Below are positions 52,003 to 64,000 of a stretch of 64,000 nt of DNA, one piece after another. The DNA comes from Osedax fenrisi (taxonomy: Eukaryota > Annelida > Polychaeta > Sabellida > Siboglinidae). Position 1 is the stretch's first letter; each line of letters begins with the position of its first letter. The DNA lies in contig OZ025240.1 in the NCBI GenBank assembly GCA_964019155.1, forward strand, positions 42,773,247-42,837,246, read 5' to 3'. A program made the position numbers and the translations under genes. The notes beneath the pieces were generated by a model that was not told the DNA's origin, did no database searches, and was given only the letters and a program-made list of their open reading frames with translations.

Positions 52003-53722
52003 AATAATAATTATTATTATTATTATAATAGAAAGGTTTATTGACTCAGAAAACGATGGACGTGTATGTGCGTCAAGTTGAAATAATAAAACAAATAAAT
52101 AGTTACACAAATAATAATACATTTAAAAAGAAGACATTATAATGATACCATATATGTATGTAGTCGACATTTAAAAGTAATAAAACATGACATGGTGCGT
52201 AATTCATCGGGAAGACTGTTCCAGTACTTCGGATCAGCAACCGTGAAAGCAGCATCTGCATAAATAGATGAGACAATCGGTAAAGAGAGTTTCATCAGCT
52301 CACATTTGCGACTCGGACGAGTAGTTATTCGAATTACGAGTCCCTTCGATAGGTAAGACGGAACTCCCATATATATAGCCTTGTGAGTAATGCAAATAAG
52401 TCGAAACTTGCATAAATCTCGAAACTGCAACCACCCGAGAGTCGCCATTATGGAATGTATAGATATGGTTAAATCACTACGCTTTAGCTTAAATAATATG
52501 CGAACAGCTCTACGTTGTATGAATCGAATTTTTTCATCAATTTTTGCGGAATGTTAATGAAAAGCGAATTACAATATCTAAGTCCATTACAAACTAATGA
52601 ATGTAATAATGATTTAGTTAAATTAAATGTTAGCTTAGAGCGAGCCTTGCCTATATTATACAGGAAATAATTAGCAGTGCGGACAGTGTTTGATATATGT
52701 ACTGAGTAATCTAATGCATTATTTATAGTAAAACCTAAAGTAGTGATGGTGTTTGAGATATATTTCCTATAGATAGTGAGATAAGGAATGGATGAGTGAT
52801 AGTAATTGAAGAAAGAGATCTAGAAAGTATAATGCTATCAGTTTTAGTAATATTTAATGAAAGTGAATTACAGGAAAACCAAGAGATTAAATCATTAATA
52901 CAGTTAGCAATAGAAAGTTGAATTATGTAAATATCAGAACCAGGTGGAAAAAAGGTATACATTTGTAAGTCATCAGCAAAGAGGTGATAACGAATATATG
53001 GGTATTTAAAAAAAATCAAATTAATGGGAAGAATATACAAAATAAAAAGAATCGGACCCAGTACTGATCCTTGAGGAACGCCATGAGTGTGATCAAATGG
53101 AGCCGATAAAGATGACTTGATCATTACCGAAGATATTCTATTAGATACAAATTACATCAACCAGTTGTGAACCTGTCCATGAATACCTATTTCACGTAGA
53201 CGATAAGTAAGAATCCTATGATTTAACGTATCAAAGACAATAGACAGATCAAGAAGAACCAAATAACAAGAAGCCTTATTATCCATAGATAGTATAATAT
53301 CATTAAACACAATATTTAGGGCAGTTTCTGTACTACGATTGGGAAGGTATGCACTCTGAAAAAAATCAACAATAGAGTTCGATATGATATAATCAATAAG
53401 CTGACGCGCAACTATGCATTACATAGTCTTAGAAATTGATGATAATTGCGAAACAGGACGATAGTTGGATATTATGGAAGAATCGAGATTATGTTTCTTT
53501 AATATCGGAGTGATGTAAGCATACTTCATCGATTGTGGTACAATGGATGAAGATAATGATACACGAATTATATCAATTAGATAGGGAGCTAATATACGAA
53601 GTAAATTAAGAGGAATAGGGTCAAGTGGGGAAATGGATTTCAAACAAGACATGAGAGAAAGGACAACAGAAGAAGTGGGTAAATTAAATTAAGACAAGTG
53701 AGTATCAGAGAAAGAGGGTGGA
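52003..53722 (-). mobile_element. 5'-truncated L2-like LINE inserted in the hAT relic
   Basis: Reverse transcriptase pieces in order on the minus strand: MSCLKSISPLDPIPLNLLRI, YRPVSQLSSISKTM, GVPQGSVLGPILFILYIL, YHLFADDLQMY, NSLSLNITKTDS, then MATLGWLQFRDLCKFRLICI and PKYWNSLPDELR. It is related to, but clearly diverged from, the LINE at 31950-34961. Frames are broken. The 3' tail is a (TAA)n/(TTA)n-type simple repeat. The insertion point lies exactly between NNCRVKS and YDGASNM of the hAT frame. Confidence 0.88.
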
Positions 53723-53944
53723 CTTTCTATATGATTTCACTCGACAATTATTAAGACCCAGCTGATATCTAATCATGGTATCTTTAAGCATATTATATAT
53801 ATTTTCTGCGGATGTTTCAGAAATGCTATATAAGCCCAAGAAAATGTTATGAATTTCAAGATCATTATCTACATATCGAATACTCATTTGCTCCACTCGA
53901 CTTAAATCTAGCGTCCCATCTCACAATATACTAAAAATTCCTAA

Positions 53945-53975
<31 letters not shown>

Positions 53976-54130
53976 TAAATTATACTCTATAATATATACA
54001 TATATTTTACTTACCTGCTTTCTGAATATTTTTCATCAATATTATTTGAATTTTTCTTTGGTATGAATTTAAAAATTCATTCTGAATCTACTGGCTCGTC
54101 ATATTTTTTTATTAGAATTTAGTACAAGCA

Positions 54131-55194
54131 TCAAATATTTAAAATTAGTGAAACTATGCGCCGAATTTGTCCGTTGATCGTAAAGTTAATTTGATCCGTT
54201 ATCTATAGATATTATATTATATTATTTAATGTAAATATATTGTATAATAAAGTGAATCTTTGTTGATAAAGTAATTATTTCCATTAACAGTTTATTAAAA
54301 GTTTATTTATCTTATTTATTTAAATCCTAATCAAGTGTCATTTCCATGGCTATGATATAAAACAGCCGTAAATTGTAAAATAATCTAAAACAGCCAATAT
54401 TTATATTATAAATTATATAATATTTTTGTAAAAATATTATTACTAATATTACTCAAACTATTATTAAAAATTGTAACATTATTAAAGTTAATAATTTAGT
54501 AACAAATATATGTGAATACTATATTATTAATAATTATTATGTAATGTAGTATTATAATGTTATATACAATTATCTCATTTTAACTTTATTTAAATCCTAA
54601 TAAAGTGTTATTTCCGTAGTCTTGGCCTAAAACAGCCATAACTCGTATAGTTATATGCGTGTATTGTCGCAGCTAATATACCTACTATCACACTATCATT
54701 GCACATCTCTACGTAATTTTAAAATATATCTTTATAAATAATAAAATATATATAATATTTCATAGTTGGGTTCATACCTACATGGATATCGATAATATAT
54801 TGGTCGAAAGGTCACACGATGACCAACGTGAACCTGAGTTGCTCAGAGTTCTGCCGAGAGTATCAGATACATAAAGTAGAAGATTAGGTCACCGTTCTAT
54901 AATTAAAACAGTTTATGAACGTCGTATACGATTAATATATTCGACAATTATCCGCAACAATATATCGAGGGAGAAAAAAAATAGAACGGGTCTGTACATT
55001 ATTTATTGTGCTCAAACCAGTGAGGGAGATTTAATTTTCCATTTTAGATTACATTTACATGAATATAAATAAACTACATATTATTTAAAATTTTTCATTT
55101 TTCACTAATACTGATTTACTAAACAGATAAAAATAATTCGAGATATTTAAATTTCTTACTGTTCGGGTGACCGTGATAGCCTATCGTAAATCAA
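54131..55194. other. AT-rich stretch without recognised gene
   Basis: Contains two similar sentences of sequence, AAATCCTAATCAAGTGTCAT / AAATCCTAATAAAGTGTTAT, each followed by TTCC(A/G)T and AAAACAGCC (about 54325-54370 and 54590-54640), so a small repeat is duplicated here. A short open stretch near 54783-54870 (MDIDNILVERSHDDQREPEL) may belong to the Helitron remnant. Confidence 0.4.
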
Positions 55195-55467
55195 CAATAG
55201 CTGGGCGCGATGGATAGGCTGTGTCGTCAGTGTGGGGCTATGCTTTTTCCAATGGTAAATACAACGGTTTGTTGTAATAATAGTAAAGTTTGTGTTCACA
55301 AGTTTCCTGAATTGCCACAAGAAATAGTGGAAATTATCAATTCAGACGAAAACTTCATGACAACTCTTGCATACACTATAGTATACGCTATACGCTATAA
55401 CGTAATGTACATGACCTCGCTGACCATTAATAGCTTAATAAGATTACACCAAACGTTGTTATCATGA
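55195..55467 (+). pseudogene. Helitron-like fragment
   Basis: An 85-residue frame reads MDRLCRQCGAMLFPM, then VCCNNSKVCVHKFPELPQEI. The pattern C-x2-C-G-A...CC-x-x-x-K-V-x-(L/P)...P-x-x-P is the N-terminal zinc-binding region upstream of the replication/helicase part of animal Helitrons. Only this small part is present, so it is a dead remnant. The assignment rests on the motif pattern. Confidence 0.6.
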
Positions 55468-55721
55468 AGTATTTCGTAATATTGTTGGTTATTAATCAAA
55501 AAAGTTATAATGTATATTATTTTTTTTATTATTAATTTACTATTATTATATTTATTATTTATATTATATCATTTTCTCAATATTTCTTTTTTATAACATC
55601 ATTAATTTAAATCAAATAAATAACATATTTCTTATTTCTAAAATACACCTAGATCATGTAATTTTCTAATAATAACTCATAATTCTCAACTATCCGCACA
55701 TACACCGGACCAAAACGGGTA

Positions 55722-55763
<42 letters not shown>

Positions 55764-56044
55764 GTCTGTGTTGCTCAGTTTCTAAGTCGTCAGACACACA
55801 AGCAGAAGATGCGGGTTCTAGCCTCGTCCGGACCATTAACATAGTTCTTACACTATTATTTAGAAGTGATCTTATATAATTGTGTATACATAAATGATCT
55901 GCTCTCGTTAAAACTATAGATGCCTTAACATGAGAGCGGCTTCGAAGGGAAATTACAGCCATATATGGTTATAAGTGAAAACTTCATCTAAGTTCCTGGA
56001 TGGGATGAAAGGTCTCCACCAAATAAAAATAACAATAACAATAA
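55764..56044 (+). mobile_element. tRNA-derived SINE, full-length or nearly so
   Basis: The head resembles a tRNA gene: TTGCTCAGTTTCTAAGTCG as A-box region and GGTTCTAGCCT (55814-55824) as B box, spaced as in tRNA. The body contains GATCTGCTCTCGTTAAAAC and GAGAGCGGCTTCGAAGGGAA. It ends GATGGGATGAAAGG...CCACCAAATAAAAATAACAA with an (AATAAC)n-type tail. A head-less copy is at 40821-40990. SINEs of this kind are transcribed by RNA polymerase III and mobilised by a partner LINE. Confidence 0.8.
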
Positions 56045-56045
56045 T

Positions 56046-56202
56046 ATTTATATCAGATTTATTGATTACTATGATTGCTCAATGAAAACATACTTAATGA
56101 AGTTAAAGTATATTATAGATAAAATAGGCAAAGTAGATAACGTAGCTATAGCTTATAAGTAGATAACGCAGCTAAGTAGAATAAGTAGTTAAAGTAGTTA
56201 AC

Positions 56203-56255
<53 letters not shown>

Positions 56256-56893
56256 TTAAAGTAATATTAAATATTCACATATTAAGTATTATATCATTAC
56301 GTTATACTTTAATATTTTAAAGATACTGCTATTATGTAATAGACATTATTATTAAATGTAAATAACGATTGAATCTGCGATCGTCTAACTATACGATTTT
56401 AACATTAGTATAGAGTATATTTTAATATAGAACTTTATTGTTTGTTTAATTAGTATACTGATGATTATGACTCATAAAGTTATGTGTATTTAAAGATTTG
56501 AGATCACTCAACCGTATCATTAGTGTAAATATTACATGGTAGGTACAGATGCTAGTCATATTATATCATTTGTGGAATTAATTTAAAAACAACTTTTCTT
56601 TAACGTTAGTTCATATTTGAATATATAAATCTGAATATACACGCGCGCACTCACATATTTATATATTGTTTGACTTATAAATTAAATAAAATACAAAAGT
56701 AATTAATAAGTCATTAGTCACGTGTCTGTGACGATTGTTTTACCCCGGGTTATACCTGCAGGTAACCATAGTTATACCTGGTTATGTAGTTAACAAATCT
56801 AAAGATAGGTTGCTCTAAATGTAAACTTGTTTATAGACGAGTATAACAGTACGACAGCTATACCTAGTAGGTACAGCTGTATACAGTTAATAT

Positions 56894-56935
<42 letters not shown>

Positions 56936-59190
56936 ATAGGTTAGTATACTACTTTCACAAGTTAGCCCACACGTTAACCTATATGTTATTATACTGTATA
57001 TTAAATAGTTAATATAGTAACATTGTTGTATTCAAAATTAAAATCATTAATTAAAATATCAAAATAGCACCTCATTTATGGATATACTATTATATTATTT
57101 ATATTACGTCTACCTACATTTATTGATGAGTTAATAGGTCTAACAATAACGTTAAAATACTTGTGTCGAACATACAGACAATGTATGAGCATGTAATCTC
57201 CAGTAGTTTCTATTTACTGTCTGCAGACAGTACAATACGCATGCGTATAAATTATATAAAGGCATATCTTATATGTATTTTTTATTTAGCGAAACTATAA
57301 GATTTTTTAAGTGTCAATATATTATTCGTATATTTAAATATATACTTTTAAATAGAATATTGACTTTTTATATTAACGTTTAATAAATATAACTAGTATT
57401 TTTATTAAACATGTATGCTATATGGCAGGGACCTCCCTGTATATACCATAATATAATATGATAATTTCACTAATTCATCCATTAAAAGTTGAAAGTATTA
57501 TGTATAGGCAGGTTGTATCCGGTCATAATGTATACATGTATATATCCGGTCATAATGTATACATGTATACCTATATAATCTCTAATTGTTCAATTCATAT
57601 ATATATATATATATATATAATTATATACCTACCAGTTATATATATATAAGTATTATAATATAAAATTATATAACTGTATTTTTAATTATATATTCTATAA
57701 AATATAAAATTTGTTAATGTTTATTTCTATTTTTGATATACTAAGCATATTGATTAGTAAATTAATAATATTTGCAGTTGATTTAGTTAGACGATTATTT
57801 TCTCATTTGAGGTAAATACAATTAGTCTCATTCCATTATAAATTAATATATTATACAGAAATAGTATGTAACATACCATTAACCTGTAACCATAGATTAT
57901 TTATATCTAAACAATAAACTTATTAAGTGGTTACTTTATACATAACTTATAGAGTACAATATTCATAATTATAAAGTAATACATATGTGTATTTACTAGC
58001 TGTACGATGATTAATTGACCTGAACATTATTGATGTATTATATTAGTGTGACTACGTATTCCACATTACCTCGCATCGGAATAAGATATACAATAGATCG
58101 ACCACCATTTTAATATATTCTAGAATATATATTTTCAAATATTTATGTAAAAGTTTAATTGAATTTATAGTTTATATAATTAAATAATTAATAGTGGAAA
58201 GTATCCTAATACGGACAACGCTATAATAGGGACACTCTCGGTATCTCAGAAACTATAAATTCTACAAAAAATAGTAATGAATAATATATTCATAATTATA
58301 TAAATAGTCTAAATATTTATTTTTAATTTATTAATTATTCAATATAGTTCTGATATATACAATACTCCTGATATTTGTATTACGTTTATAAATTTAAAAT
58401 TAAGAAAAAATAATTCAACTAAAAATATTCTTAAGCATATAATAATGTATCACTATAAAATACAACTATATATTATTAAATAAAGCATTCTAAACATTAT
58501 ATACATAATTTCTATATTTTATATCACCTATAATTAAGTTATAAGCGTATATCTTTAAGGTCATATAAGTCCCTAATACGGACCCTCTTAATGCAGTATA
58601 CCGTATACGGACATCCTATAACCAATCAGCGTAATTGTCAATAATATATAGTTTATCCTAGTGGTGTATAGGGTGTCCTTATTAGTACTGATACTGTCCG
58701 TATTACAACACATGATGTCCGTATTCGAGCACATATACCTATAGGTAGCGAATACGGACAGTGTCCGTCGGACACCCCAGTTATCTATTGAATAAACATA
58801 TTTAATTAAATGTTAAAATCACAATAATAGCTATAATCATATAATATAAATATATTGTAATTTTTGTAAACAAATATTGAGAAATAAAATATTAAGACCA
58901 TTTATTGTTAAAGTATCCGTATTAGGTCACTTACTCGATGTATATATTCTTCATGAAGACTATATAAAAATGACAATTGTAAATTATTAAGAATATATGA
59001 TATTTATGATACATTGAATCATGTCATAGACTTAAGTGTAAGTTGTAATTATTGATATAAAGAAACTTTCTTTATATCGATGTTAGTAATATGTACGATA
59101 TATTTTAAATATATCATATAACTTTTACCTTTTATAAATGTATATATATATATAATCGTGGTTATGTATATATATACATCTGATCGTATA

Positions 59191-59238
<48 letters not shown>

Positions 59239-59443
59239 GTTGATACTTATTTGGAAATATTATTAATAATAATATAACCTATACAATATATTTAATAACT
59301 CATAGTTATATAACAATATGACATATATTATTATTAACTAATATAATGTACTTAAATATATTAGTATATAATCTTTATATTTAATGCTCATACTTATAAA
59401 AGATATCACTCTATAATGTTAACACTTATTTATAAAGGACGCA
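56046..59443. other. Intergenic region upstream of the PLAC8-type gene
   Basis: Holds (TA)n tracts, a doubled ATCCGGTCATAATGTATACA unit near 57518-57565, and the MITE at 58192-58935. A TATAAAGGA motif lies about 20 bases before the PLAC8 start codon, in the position of a 5' leader rather than a TATA box. Confidence 0.5.
58192..58935. mobile_element. MITE of the TAATACGGAC family
   Basis: Left end TAGTGGAAAGTATCCTAATA + CGGACA; the right end near 58935 is an imperfect complement (GTATCCGTATTAGGTCACTT). The interior shares GTCCGTATTCG-type blocks and the AAACATTTAATTAAATG/TTTTAAAAT flank with the element at 50531-51444. Confidence 0.6.
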
Positions 59444-62725
<3,282 letters not shown>

Positions 62726-63180
62726 CAGCAACACTCGGAGAGATATGCTGAAGAATAATATGTAGTACACTATCGATATTAATTATAATTCCATGGACAT
62801 TTATAATGAATACTTCATATATAATCATAGAGTAATTTAGAATAATTTAATTAATCGAAATATATTTGGTTATAACTATTAATATAACGATAAATATAAT
62901 TCAATATTTTAAATTTAAATAATAAAAATATATATTTCCATCATATTACTATTTTATTAATATTGTATACTTTATTATATATAAAATAGGAATCTAATTT
63001 AATTTAATATATATATATCAAAAATATAAACAATAATAAAATACATATTATGTATAGAATAGCACATATATTTGTACCGTATAGATATCCTACTTATTAT
63101 TTACGAGGTATGAACTTCATAATATGAAGTAGTACTTACGTAATGTATACATACAGTGGTATTTTGTTGGTATATATGCA

Positions 63181-63231
<51 letters not shown>

Positions 63232-63615
63232 AGTTTATTTTATAATGTATTAGATATTTTTACATATATGAAAATGCGGTTAACTTTTATTATAAATATG
63301 TATATGTGTATACGACTTAAACTGTACGTTTGTAAATACATGATAATGATATCCAATATAATGTGAAATGATAACGTATGTATTTATTAATTAAGTATAA
63401 ATGATAGTATCTGAAATGTATAGCTATACTATAGTATCCAGGTATCATGTCGTTGTAAGTTTATTTGTAATAGAGAATAAATTCATAGATTACTAGTAGG
63501 TTTATATATTTATTTATTTATTTAATTTGAATCAGACATGCATAACAGAGGTCCATATATGGAGTATACAATAATTAAAACTAACAACAATTAAACGAAA
63601 ACGAAATCTAAAATA
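62726..63615. other. Sequence downstream of the PLAC8-type gene
   Basis: AT-rich with (TA)n at 63183-63224. No gene recognised. Confidence 0.5.
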
Positions 63616-63855
63616 TTATCTAAATACAGATTTATACCATAAGGTAAATAGTTGCGAAGGGCACAAGACATTATAATAATAAAGTTGAACAATTAACGAA
63701 TTACGAGAATTTCGTATACGTTGATAAAGTGAATTATATGATTTACGTAGTTTAATTGTTAAATTATTAACATTATCATATAAAAACATCAATGACGCGC
63801 TATTTCGACGCTTATATTTCATCACTATACGATAAGCGTTATTATATGCTACCTT
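63616..63855 (-). pseudogene. LINE C-terminal fragment
   Basis: The minus-strand frame reads KVAYNNAYRIVMKYKRRNSA, then SLMFLYDNVNNLTIKLRKSY and RIRNSRNSLIVQL. It matches the tail of RT elements that read VAYNNAYRxLMxxxRRxSASxMFVxxxVxxFxxLxRKxxYSLxxRLxxSxN. It is a third LINE clade in the window, 5'-truncated. The right border was not determined. Confidence 0.72.
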
Positions 63856-64000
63856 AATTTATATATATATATATATATAATGTAATATGTATATAAAATA
63901 TATATATAAAATAATGTGGATTTAAGGACAAATTAGAATCATCATTTTATGGAACAATCACAAATATGATGTTAAATTAATAAATATAACATATATATAT

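Larger units (their letters stand above)
49493..54130 (-). pseudogene. hAT-superfamily transposase, decayed and interrupted by two later insertions
   Basis: Read on the minus strand, pieces of one DUF4371/ZMYM-type hAT transposase appear in order. At 53896-53723: FSIL(stop)DGTLDLSRVEQMSI, RYVDNDLEIHNIFLGLYSIS, ending NNCRVKS. After a LINE (52003-53722) the same reading resumes as YDGASNM, then NGVQAQMLNFYPLDFYTHCG. Near 51590-51445: DKYELILESLCEFEYV. After a MITE (50531-51444): ISDLNLDAISKPREI near 50330. At 49825-49493: PTSYVACERSFLNLRKLKTW and GQERLNAIIIANVH, the hAT C-terminal dimerisation domain. Stops and shifts occur throughout, so it encodes nothing functional. Such transposases cut and paste hAT elements with 8-bp target duplications; the element's own ends were not located. 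Confidence 0.88.

Noticed and set aside
55764..55840. A functional tRNA gene
   Set aside because: Only A- and B-box-like parts are tRNA-like; the arms do not pair properly and the sequence continues into a SINE body.

Overview
This is a piece of a very AT-rich invertebrate animal nuclear genome. The evidence is: spliced genes with GT-AG introns; animal-type proteins (TCTP, an animal-type beta-carbonic anhydrase, a calponin-homology protein, a PLAC8/cornifelin protein); L2/CR1-like LINEs, a tRNA-derived SINE, hAT, Helitron and foldback/MITE elements; and pervasive (TA)n microsatellites. No bacterial operon, CRISPR array, rRNA or intact tRNA gene was seen. I cannot name the phylum or species.

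Four spliced genes can be reconstructed exon by exon, each with matching splice phases. (1) TCTP on the minus strand (three exons, 18467 down to 10316, 167 aa) with a 7.55-kb second intron. (2) Beta-carbonic anhydrase on the plus strand (six exons, 22951-36002, 266 aa) with its zinc-site motifs complete. TCTP and this gene are head to head, about 4.5 kb apart. (3) A single calponin-homology (CH) domain protein on the minus strand (six exons, 43443 down to 36529, about 160 aa), tail to tail with the carbonic anhydrase and separated from it by a 200-base assembly gap. (4) A PLAC8/cornifelin-domain protein on the plus strand (three exons, 59444-62725, 143 aa). In addition there is the last exon of an unidentified membrane protein at the left edge (736-941), and weaker orphan exons near 40.1, 45.6 and 47.3 kb.

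The rest is introns and repeats. 4.8-5.7 kb holds a foldback (MULE-like) element with an 11-bp target duplication. 7.1-7.9 kb holds a decayed LINE. TCTP intron 2 holds several small inverted-repeat elements. Carbonic anhydrase introns hold two minisatellites, a ~0.9-kb (CTA)n array and a nearly full-length L2-like LINE in antisense. CH-gene introns hold a 1.1-kb higher-order minisatellite and a SINE. 49.5-54.1 kb is a decayed hAT transposase into which a LINE and a TA-flanked MITE have inserted. 55.2 kb has a Helitron fragment and 55.8 kb a SINE. The PLAC8 introns hold a MITE, a 1.3-kb (CTA)n array and a 5'-truncated copy of the same LINE.

The genes are unrelated housekeeping or cytoskeletal genes and do not form a pathway. 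The most unusual property seen directly is the 5' splice site: 11 of the 14 introns inferred here have a pyrimidine at +3, most often GTTAGT, instead of the usual GTRAGT.
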